This document shows positions 23,385-33,918 of a stretch of 64,000 nucleotides of DNA, piece by piece; the first letter of the stretch is position 1; every line of letters starts with the position of its first letter. The stretch is from NCBI RefSeq assembly GCF_010389155.1, contig NC_057768.1, positions 8,926,501 through 8,990,500 on the forward strand, read 5' to 3'. Source of the stretch: Erigeron canadensis. Its lineage: Eukaryota; Streptophyta; Magnoliopsida; Asterales; Asteraceae. Position numbers and translations under genes: made by a program. The notes under the pieces were generated by a model that saw only the letters and a program-made list of their open reading frames with translations, was not told the origin of the DNA and made no database searches.

Positions 23385-24910
23385 ATGGATTTTGAAAGCA
23401 TATGGGGCGAAATGGGTGCGGAAGGTTTTGAGCTTCACTTAGAAAAACCTGATGAAGAATTTGAGATAACAGAGGCGGCCCTTCATTTTGATTACAACGC
23501 TAGGGTTTTCCACACCGATCAAGTATCGTTGTTAACTTTTAAAATCACTTACTTTCCCTCTTAATATAAAGAATACTTGAATTAAAAGAAATCACTTTAC
23601 TTTTTATACCAAATATCATTAAACAATTTATATTTTAGTACTATTTAATTTGTGTTTCGTTGTTAAATTTATTGCATATGTAAAATGTTAGATATTTATA
23701 AGTATACAATTTAATGATAATTTAAAAAAAATTAATTTAGGTGTTCGATTCACACGAAAAACTGTTCAACTGGGCCAAAAGCACAACATTGCAGCTTGGT
23801 TATGTTTTAATCAAACGAAGAACAAATTCCAACTTAGCTGGTGTAAAAAATAAAGTGACGATAGTCTGTAATCTTTCTGGGAAAATGGATGATAGGATAA
23901 GCGAACTCGTTAAAAGACACTTAAATGTCAGTGCCCCTTTAGATTAATCGGTCGTTTGACTGATAATGGTTGGAGGGTAACTGTTATGGACGACACACAT
24001 AATCACTATCTACCTGAGAATCTGGAGGGTTACGCGTACGCAAGAAGGTTGACTCAAAATGAGAGATCATTTCTGGAAAATGAATATCATCGCGGTACTA
24101 CGCCCTGCAAGATGTTAAAGCTATTGAAAGAAAGATTTCCAGGAAATTTGACCCGCAGCGAAGACATTTACAATTTCCAAAAAGCTATGCGGAAGAAGGC
24201 GGCCGAAAAACATGGGAACACTCCAATGCAGGTTTATTATATCAAATTTACATATCTTTTTATTTATTTACTATGATAGAGTATCTACGAACGCCATATT
24301 TTTCAACCGACACAGGTTATGTTCAGTTTGCTTAAGGAGCATAATTACGTGTATTATCATACAACAAACAGTGTATCTGGTCGGTTGGAGAATCTGTTTT
24401 TTATACATCTGACATCATTTAAGTTGTGGCATGCATTTCCTTATGTTATCCAAATAGACGCCACGTACAAAACCAATTTGTACAACATGCCGTTGGTCGA
24501 GATCGTCGGTGTCACTCCAACAAACAGGACCTTCAACATATCATATGCGTTTATCATAAGCGAACAAGAGCATAATTATAGATGGGTGTTGGAATGTTTG
24601 AAGTCAACCGTAGGTAAAGGGTTTGCTGTGCGCGTGGTACTCACGGACAGAGATCTGACGCTAATGAAAGCATGCAAAACCGTTATGCCGGAAGCATAGC
24701 ATTTACTGTGTAGAGTGCACATATGGAGGAACATAGACAAATTTCGCATGCCATCATTAAAAGGGGAAGGGAAATGGGGTTTTACGGATGGTGGAAAAGA
24801 CTTTGCGAGTCCCGCACACTAGAAGTACACCAATTTGAACCTCGTCTGCAGTCCCTATCGACACATAACTTGAATCCCTTCTTCATAGGATCCTCGGGGT
24901 CAAGAATCTG
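23385..24910 (+). pseudogene. MULE (Mutator-like) transposase with FAR1-type N-terminus, broken
   Basis: Exons about 23385-23522, 23741-24231 and 24316-24910 follow GT-AG introns; a leader intron (22690-23384, TTTCAG|ATG) precedes the ATG. The N-terminus (VFDSHEKLFNWAKS, LGYVLIKRRTNS, then CPFRLIGRLTDNGWRVTVMD and DTHNHYLPENLEGYA) is a FAR1-like DNA-binding region. The MULE catalytic part shows VIQIDATYKTNLYNMPLVE with the first Asp and VVLTDRDLTLMKACKTVMPE with the second. Breaks: a one-base frameshift near 23930, a TAG in PEA*HLLCRVHIW at about 24697, more stops beyond 24820, and loss of the third acidic residue. A word of about 20 bp (CCAATTTGAACCTCGTCTGC) is repeated at about 24830 and 24921 at the broken 3' end. 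The gene is inactive. Confidence 0.85.
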
Positions 24911-25012
24911 AATGAAGTGGTCCAATTTGAACCTCGTCTGCAATTTATAAAAGTAATAGTTAGCGAAATTAAAAATTTATACAAACATCAAAGAAGAAAA
25001 TAAAAATTATAA

Positions 25013-25431
25013 TTATTTTATGTTTAATGTCGGGATGATAAACTCCTTTCTTTCGGCAGGCACATGGTCCCAACAGTCGTAGGTCTGAGGGATGTGGCGG
25101 ACCAGTGTGCCAATGAGGCTCTTGTACATGCTATAGTTCTCGCCGATCGCCTGCCACGTGTTTAGATTGTGGGTGTCAAAGTCTATCGACAGACGACCTC
25201 TTTTGGCGAACTCGGCCTCGAGATTTAAGTTCTGACAGGGCCCCCTCCTCTTTCCCTTTCTTGGGGCTACCGAAAATTAAAAAAAAAAAATTAGTAAAAA
25301 TATATTAAATTAAAATATGAACTATAAACAACCATTTTCCTTACCGCCGTTGCCTTTGCAGCCCATGTTATCCTCCACCATGGTTTACGCGGGTCTTCAT
25401 TAACACCATCACCGCCATGGTAAGTAGCCAT
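25013..25431 (-). CDS. Small En/Spm (Ptta)-like transposon protein, 2 exons
   Basis: Exon 1 (25431-25345) reads MATYHGGDGVNEDPRKPWWR then ITWAAKATA and ends at GTAAGG. Exon 2 starts after TTTTCGGTAG at about 25268 and reads PRKGKRRGPCQNLNLEAEF, FAKRGRLSIDFDTHNLNTWQ, YSMYKSLIGTLVRHIPQT, CWDHVPAERKEFIIPTLN, stopping at 25013. The RRGP...-W-LIGTLVR-W..VP pattern resembles the plant Ptta/En/Spm transposase-associated family (PF03004) of CACTA elements. As drawn, the two exons are one base out of phase, so the gene is either frame-damaged or has a junction not identified here. It ends early against the family. It lies back-to-back with the broken MULE transposase. The family call is by eye only. 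Confidence 0.5.
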
Positions 25432-25439
25432 TTATACTG

Positions 25440-26640
25440 CAAAATACAAATCATATTATACATTCTTTGCAAAATACAAATCATATAACAAAATTATCAC
25501 ATATTTTATTCAACGTAACAAAATGAAGGTTTAAGAAAAGATCCAAAATTTTCACATATAACAAAATTTTCACATATACATATAACAAAATGATTAAGGT
25601 TAAAAAAGATCCAAAATTATCTAATATTTTATTCAATGTAACTTATTTTTTTTATTACTTTTATATATATTTTTTCAATTATATTTTTTGTATATACTTT
25701 TTATGCAAACGTTTATTTAACTTTATAACTTATTTTTTTTATTACTTTTATATATATCTTCTTAACTTTATAATAATTTTTAGAACTTCGTTTATATAAT
25801 ATATATTGACTTTTATACTTTTAATTTTATTTTTATTTTTTTTACTTATATATTTACTTGTGTTTTATACTAATATAGTTTACTTATATGTTTTTTGTAC
25901 GTAATGTTTAATATTCTTTTTATACTAATATACTTTACTTATATCTATGTTTTTATATTAACTTTTTAACTAAATTTTTTATACGTCATATTTTTTAACT
26001 TAATTTTTATATATAGTTTTATCTATATTTTTGTTGAACTAATTTTTTATACGTCTTAAGTAGTTTATTTTAATCAATTTTTTTACATAATCTTGGCTAT
26101 TTAGTTCTATACATATATTTTTAACTAACTAAGTTTTTTAAACGTCATATTTATTAACTTAATTTTTATATATAATTTTATCTATATTTTTGTTAAACTA
26201 ATTTTTTATACGTTTTAAGTAGTTTTTTTTAATCAATTTTTTTACAAAATCTTGGCTATTTAGTTCGATACATATATTTTTAACATAATCTTAGCTTAAT
26301 CAATTTTTTAACAAATTTTATTCTACATTATTTTTCATCTAACAATATATTCTAACAAAACACTAAAACACCTAACACTAATCACTAAATATTCTAATAA
26401 ATATTCTAACAAATCACTAACAAAACAAATTAGTGGGCTCTTAACAAATCACTAAACATTGTAATACAAATCACTAAATTATCAACAAGACTAAACTAAC
26501 AATACTAACAAACCTATTAAAATCCTAAAGTAATCTAATAATCCTAACAAAACTAATATGTATACAAAAACTAAACTAACATACCAATATAATCAATTAA
26601 CTATCAAAAACACATATAATAACAATCAAAAAGCGGAAAA
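25440..26640. repeat. Extremely AT-rich tract with a 159-bp tandem duplication
   Basis: About 1.2 kb is mostly T and A. ACGTCATATTTATTAACTTAA-type sequence and its neighbours recur with 159-bp spacing (25983 and 26142), giving two long copies over about 25965-26285. Smaller TTATTACTTTTATATATAT repeats lie at 25635-25760. Open frames here are low-complexity Phe/Tyr/Leu strings, not genes. Confidence 0.7.
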
Positions 26641-26671
26641 TACATACCAGAATTTGAGATGGCCAGAAAAT

Positions 26672-26751
26672 TTGGGGGAGGACGACCGGAAAATCAAACG
26701 GCGGCCGGATGTTGGGGGAGGAAAGCCGGAAAATCAAACGGCGGCCGGGAA
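26672..26751. repeat. Two-copy 40-bp GC-rich tandem repeat
   Basis: TTGGGGGAGGA...CCGGAAAATCAAACGGCGGC occurs at 26672 and again at 26712, in a GC-rich island (26660-26960) that contrasts with the AT-rich tract before it. No gene assigned. Confidence 0.75.
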
Positions 26752-27040
26752 ATATTGGGCCCCTAAAAGTCCAGATGTCGCTGCTAATACTACTTCGCTG
26801 TAAAAGGGGACCGACGGTGGTGGCTGGTGGGGGTGATGATCCCGAAACTTCGTGGTGGCCGGATTGTTACAACAAGGGGACTGGATTGTTAAAATAGGAG
26901 GTGTTTTGGTGGTGTTGTGATGGCCGGATTCTTAGTAGCCGGAGTGGAGGGGGTGGATGCGTTTTGCCTTTTGAAATCTTAGATGAAAATGATGGAATGG
27001 ATCGGTGGACCGCTTTTATTCCGAAAACAGGTCCCAGTTC

Positions 27041-27154
27041 ACTTATTGCAGTGACCCTCGCTGCAATATGTGCATTTACATCGGTCAAACCAATAAAGGC
27101 GTTGGTAATGGAAAGCTGAGGTGGCTAGGGTTTTTGCACCGACCCTTGCTGCAA
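27041..27154. repeat. Second and third copies of the TTGCAG-N9-CTGCAA motif
   Basis: 27041-27066 is an exact 26-bp match to 22539-22564 in the same orientation, and 27134-27154 is a diverged copy (TTGCACCGACCCTTGCTGCA). The motif has its own 6-bp inverted arms. Such short repeated motifs near element ends resemble CACTA subterminal repeats, which would fit the En/Spm-like gene between them; this is inference. Confidence 0.6.
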
Positions 27155-27428
27155 AGAGTAGGCGGTCAAAACACTGATACGGGGCGTAGTAATGTTGTTG
27201 CAGAGATACACTTACACCAACTTTATGTTAAATAGCCAGGAGAAGATATAGCAAAAACCCAAACCATAAACCAATTCACTAAATCATTTCGAGTTCAATC
27301 CAAATTCCAAACCAAACACCGATTTCATAATTCAGTTTGGTTTGGTTTTTAGATTACGGTTTGGATCTAAAGATTACATAGAACGAATAAATAAATAAGT
27401 TTGTGCCAAGCAGTATAAGTGTAAGGAA

Positions 27429-28281
27429 ATGGTGAGAGGAAGCAGGGTAATAGGTCAGATAAGCAAAACGCTATCGGAATTTATCGTATGTCCTCTTTCT
27501 AAACAACCCTTGAGGTATGTATTCTCATCATCCTTTATTCATTCCATTTATTCATTTTTATTACTGTATGTTATTTGTTAAGCCTTATAATGATTTCTGA
27601 TATATATTTCTATACTGTATAATATTATTGATTAGGATTTGTGAAAAGTCTAATTCCCTGATTAGTGATACAATCGGTGTTTCTTTTCCGGTCAGTTCTT
27701 CTCTCACTTTCATTCATTCTTTCCCTCATTGTGTTTGTGTATATAATCGGGTGTAGTAAATGGATCGGGTTAATGAAAGTATATGTGTTCTCTTTTGTAA
27801 GAAATCGATCTCGGTCTTTGTTTGAGTAATTCTTGAATTTAATGAGTTTGAGAGCGAATGCGACCTCAAAATGTTTACTAAGCAACTTTATTTTGAATGT
27901 TGGAACTCAAATTACAATTTGAATTATAATCGGATAAACTAGGATGTGTATGTGAGATTAGTTGATTGCTAATTTGAAAATAAGGTAAACATGTTTCAAA
28001 CTCAAATCGAGCTTGTTTTCGTGGAACTTGTAAAATATAAATTTTGGATACATATAAAGACTATTTACAGTGGATGCATTTGAGGGGGATATATTGAGGA
28101 TCAAACTGATCTGTGTGAAAGTACGTACACATTTGCTCGGTTTGGAGTGGAAATCTTAAGAATCCAAATAGTTATAATTATCATTTTAATCTCTGTTTGT
28201 CAGATAATAGACGGGATTCCATGTCTTGTGCCAAAGGACGGCCAAATCATTGACACAGATGACACAAAAAGGGATCATTAA
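27429..28281 (+). CDS. Trm112/preY-like zinc-ribbon protein (UPF0434 family), 72 aa
   Basis: Three exons: 27429-27514, 27636-27690, 28204-28281, with GT-AG introns and matching phases. The product starts MVRGSRVIGQISKTLSEFIV and continues CPLSKQPLRICEKSNSLIS, DTIGVSFPIIDGIPCLVPKD, GQIIDTDDTKRDH. The CPLSKQPL...NSLIS...YPI/FPI-DGIPCLVP pattern is the Trm112p-like fold of the preY/UPF0434 family, small proteins that bind and stabilise methyltransferases; animal PREY is mitochondrial, acting in coenzyme Q and complex I assembly. Three cysteines (CPLS, ICEK, IPCL) fit a degenerate zinc ribbon. The length is near the family norm and there is no stop or frameshift. The ATG was chosen as the first in frame before the conserved KTLSEFIVCPL. 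No targeting peptide is evident. Confidence 0.9.
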
Positions 28282-30080
28282 GCGGGATTGAGCTCATAGC
28301 ATCAGGGTAGAACCAAACAACTGTACACAAGACTTAATTAAGGGTTTTCAATTGTTTGTGATTTGAATGTATGTCTTTTTCCTTCTTAGTTTCATGTTGT
28401 CAACGAATGAATGGATTGCATTATCATTCTGTATGGCATTTTGTTTATAACACAATGGGGAAAAGAAAGGTTAATACGGAAAACTTACTGCCCAAAATGT
28501 ACTAAAAAAATTTGATAACAAAAGGATGGATCTTTTTGCCTGTTCTCAAGAGGTGTTTGATAAAAGAGACTCTAAGTGGAAATCACTTCAGATCCGTTAA
28601 TTGAATTCTGAAGTGATCTTTCGTATATTGATTTCCACCAATTTGGAGGAAATATTGAATTTGTTAACAAAGATTTCTCCGTTTTTTTAATATGAGAAAT
28701 TTTCGACCCTTAGAGAAGGGTAGGGTGGTCAAGAAAAGGGTGAACCGGCCACAGGAAAAAGAAAAAAAAACTTAGTTAGGTCCTTTACGTAGGGATGGAC
28801 AAAATTAACGAAATACCGAAATCGAAGAGTTACTAGTACCGGTACCGAATATCGGTTCCGATAGGGATTCGGTATCGGTTTTAAAGATTTGGTGAAATCG
28901 CTTTCGGTTCCAATCGGTCGGTACCGGTTTTGTATCGGGAAACTGATTATTAGTACCGATTTCTAGTTTTTCATGTTTTTTTTGCAACTATTTTATGTTT
29001 TGCTGCAAGTTTTCATGTTTTTGTTCAACTATTTCGCCAACCTGAAGTCCTGAAGCTAAGGTGCACCTGGTATACCACCTATCAATGATAAAGCCAACCA
29101 GTGCTGCTTTTATTTTGAGTTTTAGGAAGTAGCCGTATTAGCAGGCTTAGTTCTTTTCTTTAGTTTCAGTTCATATTTTTATCTTCAATTAACAAACTCT
29201 GATTTGTATCGAGTTACCATCCCGAATTGGGTTTCATGTTAGTGATATTGTTGTAGCGTGCTTTAATCTAACCTGGATTCTATTAGACTCCTTTTGATGA
29301 AAGTAGATACGATGTTTTTTTTTTGACAAGGGAAATTGTCTTTAGAAACTTAAACCCTTTGCCAAGTTTAAATATCAGTGGATAGTTTATAAAAAAATCT
29401 TGAATACTGGTCTAGTTGAAAGATTATATTGTTAATTATATAGGTGATTTTTCGATTTAAACTTATCCAATGTTTCAGGATATAATACGAATTTTTTCTT
29501 TGGCAAATTCGGTACCAAATAAGTATAGGACCGAATACCTCAGTACTGGTTCTGGGAGTTAAGTATGGTATTTGGGGTAAAGGGTTTTGGGGGTTTTCAA
29601 TTTCGGTACTTTTCGATATCGGTATGGTACCAATATGGCCATACGGGTACTATCTAGTTATACTGAGTAGCCCGTTTACCCGTTACTCGTGGTTATTTCG
29701 TGAACTCCTTGTAATTGTTGGTGGGCTGTTGCTCCTAATCCATCTCCTTGTAGCACATCATTGTTTATTACTCTTATTTTTGTTCATCGGATTTGTCTCG
29801 ATTGCTACTCAATTAAAGAATATTATTATGTTTCACTTGAAAACTCATCTCTTGCAAATCAAGTTTTTGTAGTTCTACTTTCAATTATCAAATCAATAGT
29901 AAATTCAATTTTAAATATTTAGCGAGTGAATATGTAGTGAGCTATATTTGTGAGATATTCTTCACTACAAAAGTACAAATTATAAACTTCATTCTAGTAA
30001 GGGTGAAATGTGGTGTGGAAATGATAATGGTTAGGATTTCATTTGTGTTCTTAAATGTCAAGAACATCTTAGAGTATAAC
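28282..30080. other. Intergenic DNA with CGGTACCG-rich repeat patches
   Basis: No gene seen. 28795-28960 and 29505-29645 are rich in ACCGGTACCGAATATCGGT-type words and begin TAGGGATGGACAAAA, a look shared by some hAT-type MITEs, but no matched right terminus was found. The 82-codon frame at 29624 has no recognisable domain. Confidence 0.4.
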
Positions 30081-30083
30081 TAG

Positions 30084-30110
30084 CGATGTGACCTGCGCGT
30101 TGCTGCAGGA
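30084..30110 (-). repeat. Helitron 3' terminal hairpin and CTAG
   Basis: Read on -, CCTGCAGCAACGCGCAGG is followed by TCACATCG and CTAG, then T. The GCAACGCGC loop with an adjacent CTAGT is usual at plant Helitron 3' ends. Confidence 0.8.
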
Positions 30111-30451
30111 GTTTGGTAGGATATGAGCATTAACAATTATAGGAAAAGAACTAAGTTATATATACAACAAAAGAGCAAGTTTACAATCCGTACTATCTAT
30201 TACATGACGTTACATTAGCGCAAAAGAGAGTTATGTTGGCATATGTACATTACAATGCGTAACACCTATTACAGTAAACTGGTGTTAAAGTTGCATTGTA
30301 GCAAAAGATGAGTTACTGTTCAAAAAGGGGTTGTCATTTGCTAGTGACTTCCAAGTTTGTGGTGAAGGATTTTATGCTTTTACTTTCTTGCATGATCCTT
30401 CTTTAGTTGCTGTAGAAATGCAATTGGTTACTGCATGTTTTGTGATGATAA

Positions 30452-32274
30452 CTAATAATAAATGAAACGTCTTAGGCGGAGATAATTTTTTGTACCTGGA
30501 GAGTCTTGAGTTGGCCTTTTCCTGGAGAGCATTTTTGGGTCGGAAGTGATAGGGGTAATCTGTGGCGGTTTTTCGGCTCTGTTAACTGAAATAGATCCTT
30601 TTCTTAAGGTCAGGTGGAACAGGTATGGTATTCCTTTTATGTTTAGGATCTCTTTAGGCAGGGTTTTTGGATCAAAGTGGTTGTGTTTGACGACCATGTC
30701 TTCACACGTTATGTTTATCATTCCAGACATCGCCTCATTGAAGAAAACAGCTTTTGTGCTTGTGGTGGAATCAGAGATGATTGTGTTTACGGTATACCTG
30801 TAATAAACACCAGGTTATCTGTTGAAACTTTTTACATAAAGGATTTGAATGGAGTGTAAGGGGTGGTTGACTTACGCGAACTTAAATCCCTCTTTTTCCG
30901 TATGATCTTCGCATGAATAATAGTGTCGATCGGTTTCTTGTAGGTATGCCTTTCCATTGCATTTGTTGCAGTGCACATAGAACCATGGGCGATTAAATTC
31001 AAAATCTGTTACGGTGGCCTGACATATGGCTTGATGTTGCTGTAATGTAGTTAAGCGGTTAGGATAGTTATATTTGACTTTCGTGCAGACAAAAGGATTA
31101 AAGGTGGTGGATGATACCGTTTTGTCTTCGTGGCCTTTTGAAAGCAATGCATCAAGTGTGATTGTTGGATTTGAGTTTTGGTTAATTTCGCTAAATCTGT
31201 TGACAACAAATGTATGTGTTAAAGGCTAGTGAATGAAAATCTATCGATACTGAAGTACGTGGGCATTACCTGTTGATGTAGGAGGGCAGGTTTGGCGGAG
31301 GAGGGTTTATGGCGGCAGTTGTGGCGGATGTTGATTCAAGTTGTAATGCACCTACAGTGTAGTAAGAAGGCATTTAAATTAGGAATGTTAAGTAATGTAA
31401 AAATACCTAATAAAAGTCAGATACAGTGCTTTAAAGTTAAACACTAAGACAAAAGGAGTATCATTGTATTCGGTTACAATTGTTGATGTCACTGCCAAGA
31501 TGTTTCCAATTGCATTCATGTTGATTACTTCGTTCATTTTGTCCGTCCAAAGTGTTATCTCGATCAAATTGTTGCTGTTAAATGTGCAAGGTATGTGATG
31601 TCAGTGATAAAGTTTTGAGTCTGTACATTGAATATACCATTTGTTAGCTTCTAGATTTACCTTATGTCTACTATTGTTACTTTTCTTAAGTTCCTTTCCT
31701 TCCTTGTGACGATTCCTGAGATTCTTTCGATGCGGCCAATGTAATCTATGACACAGTACAGTTAGAGATAGGGGTACAAATTTATTAGTAATTTAGTTGT
31801 AGTATTTACTTGTTAAGAGTTTGTGATTGTGAACGCGGTCTTTTAGTAACTCATAGGTTGTGAATTTGTAGTAATGATTAGGGATGCGTAGGTCTTCAAT
31901 GGGGTGAATAGTGGTTGTTTCTCCTAATTTGATGGTTGCCTCATGGTCGACAACTTGCATGTAGTTTCTTGCCTCTATTGATAGATAGTTTGATATAGCG
32001 TAGCAAGAGTTGATCTTAAGAATGGAGTCGAAGTACCCGTGATTTGTAGATTTTCCGGAAGCTTCAATAGCTTCGCCCTGTAACATGAATACATGTTAGT
32101 TTTTTATCCTTGTAACACAGATACATTGTTTATTATGCACTTTACATGGGCATCTACTAAGAGATAGCACATATCTTCTTTTTTGTTGTGCGGTGTCCAT
32201 TTTTTTAATATTCGTACACGAAGTTCACCGCCAGGTTCGCAAGCTTTAATTTCGGAAATGCGTCTGACTGACAT
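30452..32274 (-). CDS. Helitron-encoded RPA70-like single-strand DNA-binding protein
   Basis: A multi-exon gene on -: 32274-32146 (MSVRRISEIKACEPGGELRV...LLVDAH), 32077-31810 (GEAIEASGKS...LLT), 31745-31661 (NYIGRIERISGIVTRKERN), about 31574-31420 (NNLIEITLWTDKMNEVINMN, NILAVTSTIVTEYND), about 31353-31270 (ALQLESTSATTAAINPPPP), 31196-30876 and 30797-30452. The exon from 31196 holds a Cys4-type zinc finger (HCNKCNGKAYLQ...YYSCEDH), the mark of the RPA1 C-terminal OB-fold; the last exon continues STKAVFFNEAMSGMINITCE. Most junctions are clean GT-AG in phase; the fourth exon's 3' border is unclear. Host RPA binds ssDNA in replication; Helitron copies are thought to aid rolling-circle transposition. 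No in-frame stop was seen in the defined exons. Confidence 0.8.
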
Positions 32275-32388
32275 TGATCTACAAAGATAAAAAACAAAGT
32301 TAATCTGACACTTTGGTAAGTTGTTAATGTGCATGTAGATACATGTAGATGATATTGCTTACTTATGATACATTATAGTTTTTAGAGG

Positions 32389-33117
32389 TTAATAAGAGTT
32401 GATTTCTTTTATGAAGTCAAAGTATACGATGTTTTTGGTTTCGTTTGCCTTGTCTTTTTCTTGTGGAATAATCAATAGCTTTAGTGACGAAGGACTGGTG
32501 GCACGTGATAAAGCTACATATAATTGTCCATGACTAAAGATCGGTTGTGGTAAGTAAATTCCTATTTTATTTAAGGATTGCCCTTGGCTTTTGTTTATAG
32601 TCATTGCGTAACACAACTTAATCGGGAATTGTTTTCTTTTTAATGCAAAGGGCAACTCTTTGTCACTGTGGGTTAATGTTATGCGGGGGATGTAAACACG
32701 GTGACCGATAGTTGTGTCTGTCATTATTCGCGCCTCAATAACTCTGGGAAGTAATTGTGTTAGTATTAGTCGAGTTCCGTTGCATAGGCCTTCTGTTTGG
32801 TTTAAGTTTCGCAGTAACATGATGGGTGTGTTAATCTTCAGTTGTAGGTGATGTGGTGGTAGTCCGTTGAAGTTAAGAAGGTTTAGGTATTCAGTAGGAT
32901 AAAGAATTTCGGTGTCTCCATGGTCTCCAGTGTGAGGCACTATTGTGTCTGTACTGAGGTAACTTTTGGCTGTTCCGGGATTGATCTCAAGCACTTTGAT
33001 GTTGATCTCGTCTCCTGTTTCGTTCTTGGGGCAAACTATTGCCTTTGCACATAAGCTGTTAATTGATGGATTTTGTAAAGTATCTGCATCATATATGAAG
33101 TGAATATGAGAAGAAGA
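32389..33117 (-). pseudogene. Helitron helicase (PIF1-like) C-terminal fragment
   Basis: The frame carries HFIYDADTLQNPS, KAIVCPKNETGDEINIKVLE, ILYPTEYLNLLNFNGLPPHH, PIMLLRNLNQTEGLCNGTRL, ELPFALKRKQFPIKLCYAMT, INKSQGQSLNKIGIYL and HGQLYVALSRATSPSSLK, the classic end of the Helitron PIF1-type helicase (motifs V and VI: TINKSQGQ, YVALSRA). It ends at TAA 32389. The N-terminal Rep domain, Walker A and Walker B motifs are absent. The 5' part of the 298-codon open frame (33285-33118) is not helicase: it is three copies of GGTAAAAGATGCAAGATAAG at about 33180, 33270 and 33307. Confidence 0.88.
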
Positions 33118-33918
33118 TGATTTGTGTAAGTAAAGTATATGAGCAGGAGATGTGTGTAGATATTTCCATCTTAAAAAGTGGTAAAAGATGCAAGATAAGT
33201 TGTACACGTGATGGTGGTACATAGGTACTATATAATGGTAGACGTTTATGGATACTTCCACCATAGATAGTGGTAAAAGATGCAAGATAAGTTATACATC
33301 TAAGTGATAAAAGATGCAAGATAAGTTGTATAGGTAATACAATGTACGTCAGGCATAATAGGTGGTACATAGTAAGTTACTTTTTAGAAGATATATAATC
33401 TGAGATTTGGGTAAATCTTGATGTGTTGAGAGTTATTGTTCCTAGTGGTTAGGATATGATATTATTAAGTGCCAAGATAGTGTATTCAGATTCTTGACCG
33501 GTCTTGGAGACGATAGAGTTATAAACTCTCGATTAATGAATCGGGAAGTGAAGTAAGACAAATTCATTAAATTTGTACCAACCACTATCGAAATGTCTCA
33601 TTTTGAGGAGTATTACCTTTAAATTGCTATTTATTTCAAGTTCGAAAAAAAAGTATAGCTATCAACTTATTCAAGGTTTCCACATACAAGATTCAAATGT
33701 TTTAAGTATAAAGTTTTTTTTTTTTGAAAAAAACGTTAAAAATTTGCTATAATCTATTTATCACACTATACAACACATGTACTCTTTTTACAAAATGAGA
33801 CAAAAACTTTATTATAGTTTTAGCCGTCTAACCTGGAAATTTTATAAAAATAGTTACTCCCAGGCTCCCAGCCGGCCAAAATGAGACAAACACTTTAAAT
33901 AGAGAAAATGTCACAAAT
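33118..33918. other. Short tandem repeat and unrecognised DNA
   Basis: Three GATGCAAGATAAGTT-containing repeats occupy 33170-33340. The rest shows no gene. Confidence 0.5.

Larger units (their letters stand above)
30081..33117 (-). mobile_element. 3' part of a Helitron (helicase remnant, RPA gene, 3' terminus)
   Basis: On the - strand the order is helicase C-terminus (33117-32389), RPA70-like gene (32274-30452), then a Helitron-type 3' end: a 5-bp stem hairpin (CCTGC at 30093-30097 with GCAGG at 30106-30110) about 10 bp before CTAG at 30084-30081, followed by T. RepHel plus RPA is the known coding set of plant Helitrons. The Rep nuclease and most of the helicase are missing; the frame breaks at a short tandem repeat near 33120. 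No 5' TC terminus was identified, so the element is 5'-truncated or rearranged. Confidence 0.85.

Noticed and set aside
32389..33285. Single 298-residue gene
   Set aside because: Only the part up to about 33117 is helicase; the rest is translation of a short tandem repeat.
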